64,000 nt of DNA, taken from the NCBI RefSeq assembly GCF_018390695.1, contig NZ_JAHBGF010000010.1, forward strand, positions 62,001 to 126,000. The letters are read 5' to 3'. Position numbers and translations under genes: made by a program. How positions within the stretch are numbered: the stretch's first letter is position 1; the number at the start of each line of letters is the position of its first letter. Source of the DNA: Ancylobacter sonchi. GTDB lineage: Bacteria > Pseudomonadota > Alphaproteobacteria > Rhizobiales > Xanthobacteraceae. Below, in pieces: positions 42,468 through 51,813 of this stretch. The notes under the pieces are model-generated. The model did no database searches and was not told the DNA's origin. It saw nothing but the letters and a program-made list of their open reading frames with translations.

Positions 42468-44051
42468 CTATACGAGGTTGGATCGAGCGCTCAATTCTTC
42501 GAGGTCGAGGTCCCGTTCGAGCTCCTGCAACGTCTCCTCGTCGATCTGGCCACTGCGATGAAGCCGCAGCAGCTCGATCCGGCCGGCGGCGATCGCGTCC
42601 AGAATCAGGTTGAAGTGGGCGTGAAGCGTCGGTCCGTAGTCCTCCACCCGGTCGGCATATTCGGCGAGGTGGGCCGCCTTCCGGCGATAGTGATCGAGGA
42701 GCAGCGGATGGATGAGCGTTCCATCCGGGTCATAGGCGCGGCGCTCGACGAGCATGAGCTCCGCCTGCGCGATCACCGACTCGACCTGGCTCATGGTCAG
42801 CCGGGGACGGTCCGTCGCCACTTCGCCGGGGCGCACCCAGCGGATCACCGCTCCCAGTGTCGTCCCCTGCACGAGAACGGTGATCAGGATGGCGACGAAG
42901 GCTGCCACCAGGATGAAATCGCGTCCGGGAAAGCCCTCCGGCACGCTGAGCGCGACCGCCAGCGTCACCACGCCGCGCATGCCGGCCCAGCCGAGCACCA
43001 TCGCCCCGCGTGGCCCCAAAGGCGCATAGCGGCGCAGGCCCAATGCCCGCGCCATCACGATCAAGAGGTCCGCCCCGAAGATCCAGACGAAGCGTGCGGC
43101 GGTCATGGCGAGGATGATCAGCAGGATCGGCAGAGCCATCTCCTCAATGACCACCTCGAAGCCGCCGACCCGTTCGATGACGCCCCGCAGCGACAGGCCG
43201 ATCAGCATGAAGACCAGCGCTTCCATCAGGAAGATCATCACCGTCCAGAACGACGTACCGCGCCGGCGCACGGAGGCGGGGAACAGGACATGCTGATACC
43301 AGCCGCAGATCAGGCCGTTCACCACGGTCGCGACGACGCCGGATAGGTGCAAGCTCTCGGCGATCATATAGGCTGGCCAGCACACCAACGCCGATGCGGC
43401 GATCATCAGGTAGTCGTCGTCGAGCCGGCGCACCAGCAGCACCCAGGCCGTGCCCACCGCGACGCCGACGGCCGCGCCGCCCAACGCCAGCAGCGCGAAG
43501 TTCTCGAGCGCCGCAACGGTGCTGAACGCCCCCGTCACGCTGGCGGCAATGGCGAAGCGGAACAGCACCAGGCCGGTGGCATCGTTCAGCAGGCTCTCGC
43601 CTTCCAGCAAGATCGACAGCCGTCGCGGCAGCCTCACCCGGTGCAGCACGGCTCGCGCCGATACGGCGTCCGGCGGCGAGACGATCGCTCCCAGCGCCGC
43701 GCAGGCCGCCCAGGGCAGGGAGGGCACCAGCGCGTGGGCGACGACCGCTACAACGACGGTGGTGAAAAGCACGGCCCCCACCGCCAGCGCGCCGATGCCG
43801 ATCATGTGCTGGCGTAGCGGATTGATGGCGATGAACCATGCGCCGTCCATAAGCAGCGGCGGCAGGAAGATCGCCAGAACCAGTGCCGGATCGAGCGAGA
43901 TGGCCGGCAAGCCCGGCACGAAGGCCAGGATCGCACCACCTGCCAACAGCGCGACCGCCGGCGGCAACGACAGGCGATTTGCGAGGAATTGCAGCGTGAT
44001 GGCCGCGAACAGCGTCGCGATGACCAGCTCAAGCAGCCCGATCGAGCTCAT
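42468..44051 (-). CDS. Na+/H+ antiporter, CPA1 (NhaP-like)
   Basis: 527-residue inner-membrane antiporter. About 12 helices cover residues 1-415: LANRLSLPPAVALLAGGAILA, IFLPPLLMDGAWFI, then GESLLNDATGLVLFRFAI with the ND pair of the ion site, and MRGVVTLAVALSVP. A soluble cytoplasmic tail follows (about 420-527, charged helices). CPA1 proteins exchange Na+ or K+ for protons in pH and salt control. Convergent with the regulator block. Confidence 0.87.
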   Translation of the reverse strand: MSSIGLLELVIATLFAAITLQFLANRLSLPPAVALLAGGAILAFVPGLPAISLDPALVLAIFLPPLLMDGAWFIAINPLRQHMIGIGALAVGAVLFTTVVVAVVAHALVPSLPWAACAALGAIVSPPDAVSARAVLHRVRLPRRLSILLEGESLLNDATGLVLFRFAIAASVTGAFSTVAALENFALLALGGAAVGVAVGTAWVLLVRRLDDDYLMIAASALVCWPAYMIAESLHLSGVVATVVNGLICGWYQHVLFPASVRRRGTSFWTVMIFLMEALVFMLIGLSLRGVIERVGGFEVVIEEMALPILLIILAMTAARFVWIFGADLLIVMARALGLRRYAPLGPRGAMVLGWAGMRGVVTLAVALSVPEGFPGRDFILVAAFVAILITVLVQGTTLGAVIRWVRPGEVATDRPRLTMSQVESVIAQAELMLVERRAYDPDGTLIHPLLLDHYRRKAAHLAEYADRVEDYGPTLHAHFNLILDAIAAGRIELLRLHRSGQIDEETLQELERDLDLEELSARSNLV

Positions 44052-44147
44052 CGACTTCCTCTCGGAAATGAGGGCCGTTACACAGTGCGACAGCAGCGCG
44101 CGCCCGGCACACGCAAGAATCTCGCATGCACCGGCGCGCCCGGTCGA

Positions 44148-44232
44148 TCAGAATTTCATCCCCGCGCGGCCAACGATCTCTCCAGTCCGCAGACCCTTGA
44201 TGCGGTCGTTGATCTGGTCGAGTGCGCGCGGC
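44148..44232 (-). pseudogene. Zinc-type alcohol dehydrogenase C-terminal remnant
   Basis: The minus-strand frame ending LDQINDRIKGLRTGEIVGRA and GMKF then stop has the look of the C-terminal helix and strand of a medium-chain (zinc-type) alcohol dehydrogenase: INxxLxxLRxGxIxGRAVI. Upstream DNA is not coding for the rest. It is a short relic between the antiporter and the MFS gene. Confidence 0.4.
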
Positions 44233-44299
44233 CTTCGTGGCCTGCCCCTTCCTCAGCGGGCGCTCCCGGCCGGGCGATAGCGTGCGTCGGGCCGTCGTC

Positions 44300-45529
44300 T
44301 CACGCGGGGGCGAGCCGGGACGATCGCGGTAGGGTGAAGATGAAGACGAGAATTCCGAGCAGGGTGAGGCCGAACCCGGCCCATGCCGCCGACAGCAGCC
44401 CGTGTCCGGCAGCGATGGTCAGGCTGCCGGCCCAGGCGCCAACGGCATTGGCGACGTTGAGCGAGGCGAGATTCAGCGCCCCCATCAGCGTCGGCGCCTC
44501 CGGTGCGACCCGCGTCAGGCGCACCTGTATGGTCGGGATGGCCATCATCATCGTCATGCCGACGCAGAACAGCATGGGCATGAGGATCCACACATTGCCG
44601 CCGCCGGCAGCGAGCAGCGCCAGCATGACGAGGGCCCCGCCGAAACCAATTAGTAGCCCGCGCGCGGGATAGGCATCGGCCAGACGCCCGCCGACGAGGT
44701 TTCCCACCGTCATGCCGATGCCGAACAGTACCAACGCCGGCGGGATCCAGCTCGGGGCGAGCCCGGCGACATCCGTCGTGAACGGACCGATAAAGGTGTA
44801 GACCGCGAAAATGCTGGCAACGCCGAGCGCGGCGACCAGCATCGTGATCCATACTGCCGGCTTGCGCAGCGAGCCGAGCTCCTGCACCACCGAACCGCCA
44901 TGCAGTGCCTCGGCGACGGGTACCCACGCCCACAGTGCCAGGAGCGAGAGGACGGAGAGGCCGGCGACCGTGAGATAGGTGTTCCGCCAGCCCAGCGTCT
45001 GGCCGAGCAACGTCGCCATGGGCGAGCCGACGATGGTGGCGACGGTCAGGCCAGTCATCACCAGCGCGAAAGCCTTCCCGCCTCGGCCGGGACCGACGAT
45101 GTAGGTCGCCACCACCGCCCCGGCGCCGAAATAGGCGCCCTGCGGCATGCCGCTGATGAACCGGGCGAGCGCGAAGGTGCCGAGGCCGTCCGCCAGCGCC
45201 GACAGCACATTGCCGACGACGAACAGCCCCATCAGGTAGAGCAGCAGCGTCCGGCGATTCAGACGCGCCGCCACCAGCGTGACGAGCGGCGCGCCGATGA
45301 CGACACCGAAGGCATAGGCGGCGATGGCGTTGGTGGCGGTCGGAATGTCGATGTCGAGGCTGGCCGAGAACAGCTGGATGATGCCCATGCTGGCAAATTC
45401 GGAGGTGCCGATGCAGAAGCTGCCGAACGCCAGCGCGAACAGCGTCAACCCGCGCCGGCGCTGCTGGGCCGCCTCGGTGCAGTGCACGGTCACGGCTGCG
45501 CATTGGGCGCCATAGCCCTTGTCGAGCAT
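44300..45529 (-). CDS. MFS transporter, AraJ/Bcr-type (drug or sugar efflux)
   Basis: 409 residues with 12 predicted helices, cleanly of the major facilitator DHA1 kind: FALAFGSFCIGTSEFASMGI in helix one, GAPLVTLVAARLNRRTLLLY in loop 2-3 and GSPMATLLGQTLGWRNTYL in helix five. AraJ-like proteins export arabinose polymers or drugs; the actual substrate is unknown. AGGAGG precedes ATG 45529 by eight bases. It is 70 bases downstream of the Old Yellow Enzyme gene on the same strand. Confidence 0.86.
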   Translation of the reverse strand: MLDKGYGAQCAAVTVHCTEAAQQRRRGLTLFALAFGSFCIGTSEFASMGIIQLFSASLDIDIPTATNAIAAYAFGVVIGAPLVTLVAARLNRRTLLLYLMGLFVVGNVLSALADGLGTFALARFISGMPQGAYFGAGAVVATYIVGPGRGGKAFALVMTGLTVATIVGSPMATLLGQTLGWRNTYLTVAGLSVLSLLALWAWVPVAEALHGGSVVQELGSLRKPAVWITMLVAALGVASIFAVYTFIGPFTTDVAGLAPSWIPPALVLFGIGMTVGNLVGGRLADAYPARGLLIGFGGALVMLALLAAGGGNVWILMPMLFCVGMTMMMAIPTIQVRLTRVAPEAPTLMGALNLASLNVANAVGAWAGSLTIAAGHGLLSAAWAGFGLTLLGILVFIFTLPRSSRLAPA

Positions 45530-45600
45530 GCGTCATGCCTCCTGCTTGCGATGTATCGGGCGGCGGCAAAGGGCCGAGTGTTTCCGCCTGCCGGTTCAGG

Positions 45601-46752
45601 TCAGGCTCCCACCCGCGCATACGGTGCCGGGTAATCCGTATAGCCTTTGGCTCCGCCGCCATAGAACGTCGTCCGGTCGGCGTCGGAGAGCGGTGCGTCG
45701 GACCGCAGGCGCTCCACGAGGTCGGGATTGCTGATGAAGGGGCGGCCAAAGGCGATCATGTCGGCATGGCCCGACGCGATGGCATCGATCGCCAGCTGCC
45801 GGTCGTAGCTGTTGTTTGCGATATACCGGCCACCGAAGGCCGCGTGGAGCGCCCGGAAATCGAACGCCGCGGCGCCGTTCGGCCCGCGCGTCTGGCCCTC
45901 TACGCAATGGAGATAGGCCAGGTTCAGCTTGCCGAGTTCGCGGGCGAGATAGCCGTAGGTCGCCTGCGGGGCGCTGTCGAGCGGCGTATCGCCCGCCGAG
46001 CGGGTGAGGGGGGACAGCCGCACGCCGACCCGGTCGGGACCCCAGATTTCCGCGACGGCTGTGATCACCTCAATGGGAAGCCGCGTCCGGTTCTCGACCG
46101 GGCCGCCATAGCGATCGGTCCGCTCATTGGTGCTGTCGCGGATAAACTGCTCCAGCAGGTAGCAATTGGCCGAGTGGACTTCCACGCCGTCGAAGCCGGC
46201 CTCCCTCGCCCGGCTCGCGGCGTTCCGGTAGTCCTCGATCAGGCCCGGGATTTCATCGGTCTCCAGCGCCCGCGGCATGGACGGCGTCGCCTGCGTCTGA
46301 GTTTCGAGGAAGACCAGTTCGCCGGCCTGGATGGCGGACGGCGCCACCGGGGGCGCGCCGTTCTCCTGCAGCGAGACATGCGAAATCCGGCCCACATGCC
46401 AGAGCTGGCAAACGATCTTCCCGCCAGCTCCGTGCACGGCATCCACGATGGGCCGCCAGGCGGCGACATGCGCGTCGGTGTAGATGCCGGGCGTGAACGC
46501 ATAACCTCGCCCCTGTCGCGAGATGTTCGTCGCTTCGGAAATGATCAGCCCTGCCGAGGCGCGCTGGCGATAATAGTCGATGGCGAGCCGTGAATGGACA
46601 CCATCGGCGTCGGCCCGCGAACGGGTAAGCGGCGCCATCGCAATCCGGTTGACCACGTCGAAGGCACCGATCGTGGTCGGTGAGAAGAGATCGGGAAGAA
46701 CCGTGGCTGACACGTCGCACCAATCCGTTTGCAGGGGAGGGATGTCGAACAA
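45601..46752 (-). CDS. Old Yellow Enzyme-family alkene reductase (NemA/YqjM-related)
   Basis: 383-residue FMN-dependent enzyme that reduces alkenes, nitro groups or nitrate esters with NADPH. Motifs: NRIAMAPLTRSRA (start of the barrel), ICQLWHVGR-type segment (KIVCQLWHVGRISH) and FDGVEVHSANCYLLEQFIRD with the substrate-binding His/Asn, then NERTDRYGG. GGAGGCAAGTC then TTG 46752 is the best start; GTG 46713 and an in-frame ATG at 46815 are alternatives. With the MFS gene after it, this looks like a detoxification pair. Confidence 0.86.
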   Translation of the reverse strand: MFDIPPLQTDWCDVSATVLPDLFSPTTIGAFDVVNRIAMAPLTRSRADADGVHSRLAIDYYRQRASAGLIISEATNISRQGRGYAFTPGIYTDAHVAAWRPIVDAVHGAGGKIVCQLWHVGRISHVSLQENGAPPVAPSAIQAGELVFLETQTQATPSMPRALETDEIPGLIEDYRNAASRAREAGFDGVEVHSANCYLLEQFIRDSTNERTDRYGGPVENRTRLPIEVITAVAEIWGPDRVGVRLSPLTRSAGDTPLDSAPQATYGYLARELGKLNLAYLHCVEGQTRGPNGAAAFDFRALHAAFGGRYIANNSYDRQLAIDAIASGHADMIAFGRPFISNPDLVERLRSDAPLSDADRTTFYGGGAKGYTDYPAPYARVGA

Positions 46753-46979
46753 GACTTGCCTCCATCGCCGGAACACACGTTTCAACGGTCGATGGACAGC
46801 TATTGACGGCCACATCGTAGCAACCGCGATACGGCTCGCATGTCAAAGTTGGTCAAAAGACGTAAAGCTCGCCCCTGATCTTAAGGAGGTCGGCTGTTGA
46901 ACATTCGGCTGGACGCATGGTCTCAGTCATCGCCGAACGCGCCCGCTTGGCGAGGAATGCCGGATGCCGGATCCGGCGA

Positions 46980-49838
46980 TCAGTCGAGCGTCAGGAAGAC
47001 ATGCAAGCGCTGCCGCGCGGCCGAGAGCTCCGCAAACTCCACGCCGTCCTTGAACTTGGCGCAGGTCCTGGCAAGGAGGTCGAAGGCGTCGGCAATGTAG
47101 CCGTCTGCTTCGAGCTTTTCCGACAGCGTGGCGGCGGCGCGAAGCTCCAGCGTGAGGGCGCCAATATCGCTGGCCTTCATGACCGCGAGCCGCATCAGCC
47201 GCTCGCCTTCTTCGTCATCACCGAGGCGACGTTCGATCAGGCCGGAAATGCGCAGGATTTCGGGCATGCACCACTCGGCCGATTGGGTGCGCGCCAGCGC
47301 ATGTGCTTCCTCGATCAGCACCTTCGCCTCGTCGACGGCACCCGATATCAGTAGTGACTCGGCGACCATGCTGTAATGCATGGGCGCGCGCAGGAGGAAC
47401 CGCGCGGCCATGAGTTCGTCCAGCCGCCCCCGCATGTCGGCGGCGGCCCCCTGCTCCTGACGCTTGGCGCGCAGAACGCTGCGGAAGAACCGGCAAACCT
47501 CCCGCCAGATGCCGATGTCTTCCTTCAGGCCGTTCTGTTCGAGCGACGTCAGGAAACGGTCGGCGCTCTGCAGCTCTCCGGTCCACAATGCGAGGGGAAT
47601 GGCGCAGACTGCCAGCGTATTCGACTGCGAGACCACGTGTCCCGTCGCCTCGGCTCGGCCGACCGCCTCACGTGCCATGTCCATCGCGCGGTTCGGCTCG
47701 CCGGATATCCAGAGCACGATCGCGTAGGAGCAGCGGATCGCCACGCCGCGCTCCGCATGGAACCGCGCGAAATGCACCGGGTCCTTGGAACGCTGGTGGC
47801 GTGTGACCAGCCGCTCGAGCCGCTGCCGCGCGCTGGCGATCTTGCCGATATAGATCTCCGCCATCGCGAGTGAGCGGTTGCCTTCGGCCATCGCCGGCCA
47901 GTCGCTCTGGGCTTCGGCGAGGCTCATGAACTGGTTGAACCACCGAATGCCCTCGTGATTGCGACCGACGAACACGAGGTAGGATGCCAACCCCCACAGG
48001 CCGTAAAGCTGGTATTTCGGGCTCTGGATCTCCACGCCGAGCTTGTAGCATTCGAGCCAGGCTCCCTCGGCGTCGAAGGCGAGGTGCTGGGCGAAGCTGA
48101 TCCCGGATGCGCGCGCGGCGACCAGCTTCGCCGTGAGGTCGGACGGGCAACTGCCGATCTCGCGAATGGCCAGCAGCGCGCGTTCGACACGCGACTGCAT
48201 TTCGCCCATGGACGACAGTTCGTTCCATAGGGGTATCGCCGCGGCCGTCAGCCGGATACCGAGCATCCGGTCGCCATTCGGACCGAACGCCCTGGCCATG
48301 GTATTGCGCAGGTCGTCGACCCGATCGGCGTAATCGGCCATCCATTCGGACTTCTCGCGCCACTCCCACTCTTCCGCGGCCCGCTCGAACAACGTCAGGA
48401 TATGGCAGGCGTGTCGCTTCAGCGCACCGTCCTGCTCGGCGGAATCGGCCAGCCTTTCCATGGCGTAGGCACGAGTGCTTTTTAGCAGCCGATAGGTCAG
48501 CTTCCCGTCGCGATAATCCGTGCAGACGATCGATTTGTGCGTCAGCCGTTCGAGCGTGTCGATGGTCCACGCGGCATCGAGACCGGCCGGTTCGAGGACG
48601 GCGACGGCGTCCGGCAGCCGAAAAGCGCCCGCAAAGACAGACAGCAGCCTCAGAAGCGTCGCCTCGTCCTCCGCCAGCAAGCGGTAGCTCCAGTCGAGCG
48701 TCGCGAGAAGGGTCTGCTGGCGCAGCGGCGCCGCCCGCTCGCCATTTCCCACCAGCAGAAATCTCTGTTCGAGCATGCTGGCCAACGCCGGCACGCCGTA
48801 GGCCAGCGCCTTGCTGGCCGCCAGTTCGATCGCGAGGGCGATCCCGTCCAGCCGTTGGCAGATCGCGCACACCAGTGGCGCGTCCTCGTCGCTCAGCGCG
48901 TAGTCGCCGCGTTCCTGCGCACGGGCGACGAAAAGCTGGACGGCGCCGAAACCCATCGCCTCGTCCGCGCCGATGCTGCCCGAGCTCTCCGGCACCGCCA
49001 GGGTCGGCAAGCGATAGATCTGTTCGGACATGGTCCGCAGCGGCTCGCGGCTGGTGGCCAGAACCGCGATGGTCGGTATCGCGTCCAGCAAGCGGTTGAC
49101 CACCGTCGTCACCGCAGAGGTGAGATGTTCGCAATTGTCGAGGATGAGCAACATCTCGCGACCGTGCAGGAGGTCGATGACTTCCGACAGCGTGTCTTCG
49201 GAGCGCTGCCGGACGCCCACCCCGGAGGCGATCGCGGCAATGGCGTACTGCGCGTCGCCGACGGTCGAGAGATCGATGAAGGCAACGCCATGGGCATAGG
49301 CTTCGGACAGGCGGCAAGCGACAGCGAGCGCGATCGCCGTCTTGCCTACGCCGCCCGGCCCCACGATGGAGACAGACCGTGCGGAGGAAACGGCAGAAAC
49401 GATCTGTTCGATCTCGCTCGCACGGCCGATGATCGAGGGGGCCTTGGGCAGCAACCTGGCGCCACGTGAGATGAGCTGGGTCGCGGGGGTAATCCTGTCC
49501 CGCTCGATCTCGACACTCCTGACGAAGCGATAGCCGCGGCCTGCCACCGTCGCGATGTAGGCTTCCGAGGCCTCCTCCGAGAGGATTTTTCGCAGCGCCG
49601 CGACATTGACCTTGAGGTTGGCCTCCAGCACGAAGGTGTTGGGCCATACGAACTCAATCAGTTCGTTCTTGGTGACGACCTCGCCCGGCCGGCGCACAAG
49701 CAAGGTGAGGATATCGAGCGCCCGACCGCCTATACGGACCTGGATTCCGTTGCGGAGCAGCAGCTGCCTTCCGGGAGCGAGCCGGAATGGGCCGAATACA
49801 TATATCGCACCATCAGCTTCCGGACACTGTGGTTCCAT
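46980..49838 (-). CDS. Transcriptional regulator with winged helix and AAA/NB-ARC ATPase domain
   Basis: 952-residue putative signalling regulator. Residues about 13-110 form an OmpR/SARP-type winged helix (FGPFRLAPGRQLLLRNG ... VWPNTFVLEANLKVNVAALRK). The NTPase domain follows, with Walker A GPGGVGKT (160-167) and Walker B LLILDN (230-235). The C-terminal half is helical and TPR-like (YQLYGLWGLAS, then RSLAMAEIYIGK). This layout is seen in large regulators of the ATP-dependent, effector-sensing type, which act like MalT or LAL proteins. ATG 49838 is preferred over TTG 49847. A region with two TCGACTA sites lies upstream, before the ABC importer. Confidence 0.83.
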   Translation of the reverse strand: MEPQCPEADGAIYVFGPFRLAPGRQLLLRNGIQVRIGGRALDILTLLVRRPGEVVTKNELIEFVWPNTFVLEANLKVNVAALRKILSEEASEAYIATVAGRGYRFVRSVEIERDRITPATQLISRGARLLPKAPSIIGRASEIEQIVSAVSSARSVSIVGPGGVGKTAIALAVACRLSEAYAHGVAFIDLSTVGDAQYAIAAIASGVGVRQRSEDTLSEVIDLLHGREMLLILDNCEHLTSAVTTVVNRLLDAIPTIAVLATSREPLRTMSEQIYRLPTLAVPESSGSIGADEAMGFGAVQLFVARAQERGDYALSDEDAPLVCAICQRLDGIALAIELAASKALAYGVPALASMLEQRFLLVGNGERAAPLRQQTLLATLDWSYRLLAEDEATLLRLLSVFAGAFRLPDAVAVLEPAGLDAAWTIDTLERLTHKSIVCTDYRDGKLTYRLLKSTRAYAMERLADSAEQDGALKRHACHILTLFERAAEEWEWREKSEWMADYADRVDDLRNTMARAFGPNGDRMLGIRLTAAAIPLWNELSSMGEMQSRVERALLAIREIGSCPSDLTAKLVAARASGISFAQHLAFDAEGAWLECYKLGVEIQSPKYQLYGLWGLASYLVFVGRNHEGIRWFNQFMSLAEAQSDWPAMAEGNRSLAMAEIYIGKIASARQRLERLVTRHQRSKDPVHFARFHAERGVAIRCSYAIVLWISGEPNRAMDMAREAVGRAEATGHVVSQSNTLAVCAIPLALWTGELQSADRFLTSLEQNGLKEDIGIWREVCRFFRSVLRAKRQEQGAAADMRGRLDELMAARFLLRAPMHYSMVAESLLISGAVDEAKVLIEEAHALARTQSAEWCMPEILRISGLIERRLGDDEEGERLMRLAVMKASDIGALTLELRAAATLSEKLEADGYIADAFDLLARTCAKFKDGVEFAELSAARQRLHVFLTLD

Positions 49839-50217
49839 GCCCTTCAATTGCCCCTATTGGAACTGTCGTGCATCGCTCGTTCCAGAAGCGCGGCTCAATC
49901 TTCAAAGCAGATGACGTCGAGGCGTAGCGATTGAAAGCAGGTGCCCCAAGGGTATCGACTATACAAGGTTTCAGTGTGGCGCCCTGCCTATATTGGAATA
50001 GTCGACTACTAAAGGGGTTGGGCGCCATAAATCTATATTAATTATTTGCAATCAATAACTTATAGGCTGTCGCGCTGCGATGTCCCCGCGTCGCTTTACC
50101 AGTTTTTACCAGGATTGACGCCGTGAGCGCCCGCGGCACGGCCGCTCGGGGAACTCCAATGATAGTTTAGGCACGGTCAGTCGTTCGTCAAATGCCTACG
50201 CGTAGTGGAGTGACAGC
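49839..50217. promoter_or_regulatory. AT-rich divergent promoter region with TCGACTA sites
   Basis: Between the large regulator and the peptide ABC importer. TCGACTA occurs at 49956-49962 and again at 50002-50008, the second within the 10-base palindrome TAGTCGACTA (49999-50008). 50020-50070 is AT-rich; a direct repeat TTTACCAG/TTTTACCAGG lies near 50094-50112. These suit promoter and operator sites for the regulator (inference). Confidence 0.45.
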
Positions 50218-51783
50218 ATGGCGACGTCGCGTCGGGAGATCCTGAAACTCGGCCTCCTTGGTCTCGCCTCGCTGGCGGGCAACAGCGAGAGCGCCTCGGC
50301 GCAGTCGAGAAACAGGTTCGTCTTCGCGAACAGCAGCGCCTTCGACAGTCTCGATCCCCACACGGTCTTCGACCAGGGCCGCGCCGCGGTGCGGTTCAAT
50401 CTCTATGACGGCCTCCTTCGCTTTGTGGACAACCCACCGAAGCTGATACCGTGGCTGGCGGAAAGCTACGCCGTTTCCGACGACGGGAAGACCTATACCT
50501 TCAAGCTGCGGGCCGACGCGACGTTTCACGACGGTACGCCGGTGACCTCGGCCGACGTTGCCTATTCGATCGAACGCATCCTCGCTCTCAGGAAAGGACC
50601 GGCGAGCTTCTATCTCGACCTCATCGAGCCCGGCTCGACGCAGACTCCTGATCCGCACACCGTCGTCTTCAACCTCACCGATCCCTCGGCGATCTTCCTG
50701 ACCACGGTGCCCAACATCCTCGTGGTCAATAGTGCACTCGTACGCTCCAAGGAGAAGGACGGCGACTGGGGAGCCGGCTGGCTTGCCCGCAACGAGGCCG
50801 GCACGGGTTCCTATATCCTGCGCCGCTACGAGCCGGCGGTCGGCTGGAGCGGGCAGCGCTTCACCAACCACTTCGCCGGCTGGGCCGGGCAACCGATCGA
50901 CGAGATCGAGTTTCGCACCGTGCAGGAGACCAACACCCGTGTGCTCGGGCTGATGCGTGGCGATTTCGACGGAGCTGACGGACTGACCTACGAGCAGATC
51001 CAGCGCCTGAGGCCGTCGCCCAACGTGCAGATCCTCGAAGCGGAATCGATGCGCATCTTTCTGCTGGCGCTCAACAACAGCAAGCCGTTGATGAACGACG
51101 TGCACTTCCGGCGCGCTCTCGCCTATTCCTTCGACTATGACGGCTTCATCAAGAACATCATGAAGGATTCCGTCACCCGCAATCCGGGACCGAATCCGGT
51201 CACCATCTGGGGCTCGCCCCCCGGGCTGAAGGGCTACAGTTTCGATCTCGCCAAGGCGCGCGAGGAACTTGCCCAGGTCAAGCAGCCGCTGCGCAAGATC
51301 AGTATCAATGCGCTGGCCGGCTACAGCGAATCCGAGCAGGCGGCCGTACTGTTCCAGAGCGCGCTCCGCCAGATCGGCATCGAGGCGGATATCGACGTCA
51401 CGCCCTGGCCGGTGGTGGCCAGCCGCTTCGCCAAGGCCGAGACCCAGGCCGACGTAACGCCGGTCTGGCGGAGCACCTTCTATGTCGATCCGAACAATTG
51501 GGTCGGAGAAGGTTTCGGCACGCGCTATCACGGCACGCGGACGATGTCCTACTACAGCAATCCCGCGTTCGACCAATTGCTCGATCAGGCTCTACTGACC
51601 AACGACCACGAAAGGCGCCGCGAGTTGTACGAGCAGATGAGCCAGATCGTCAGCGACGATGCCGCCGGCATCTTCATCTACAATACAAGGTGGTTCGGCC
51701 CCTATTCGACCCGGGTCTCGGGCATACGCTTCTCGCCGGCGAGCAACGGCAACGACATTCGTTGGGCGACGATGACGCGCTGA
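50218..51783 (+). CDS. ABC transporter substrate-binding protein, DppA/NikA family (SBP_bac_5)
   Basis: 521-residue periplasmic solute-binding protein. The N-terminus (SRREILKLGLLGLASLAG) is Tat-like, with the RR pair at about 5-6. The family hallmarks are YDGLLRFVDNPPKLIPWLAE, then YTFKLRADATFHDGTPVTSADV (in pieces), and a long C-terminal lobe with FRRALAYSFDYDGFI. Ligands include dipeptides, nickel, opines and oligosaccharides; the one here is unknown. It heads a complete importer operon with permeases and ATPases directly after it. Confidence 0.9.
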   Translation: MATSRREILKLGLLGLASLAGNSESASAQSRNRFVFANSSAFDSLDPHTVFDQGRAAVRFNLYDGLLRFVDNPPKLIPWLAESYAVSDDGKTYTFKLRADATFHDGTPVTSADVAYSIERILALRKGPASFYLDLIEPGSTQTPDPHTVVFNLTDPSAIFLTTVPNILVVNSALVRSKEKDGDWGAGWLARNEAGTGSYILRRYEPAVGWSGQRFTNHFAGWAGQPIDEIEFRTVQETNTRVLGLMRGDFDGADGLTYEQIQRLRPSPNVQILEAESMRIFLLALNNSKPLMNDVHFRRALAYSFDYDGFIKNIMKDSVTRNPGPNPVTIWGSPPGLKGYSFDLAKAREELAQVKQPLRKISINALAGYSESEQAAVLFQSALRQIGIEADIDVTPWPVVASRFAKAETQADVTPVWRSTFYVDPNNWVGEGFGTRYHGTRTMSYYSNPAFDQLLDQALLTNDHERRRELYEQMSQIVSDDAAGIFIYNTRWFGPYSTRVSGIRFSPASNGNDIRWATMTR

Positions 51784-51813
51784 CCGCAGCAGACGTTGAC
51801 CGGAGATGCACCT

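Noticed and set aside
50094-50112. Direct repeat near TTTACCAG
   Set aside because: Short, imperfect, and not clearly in promoter position; only noted in the promoter region entry.
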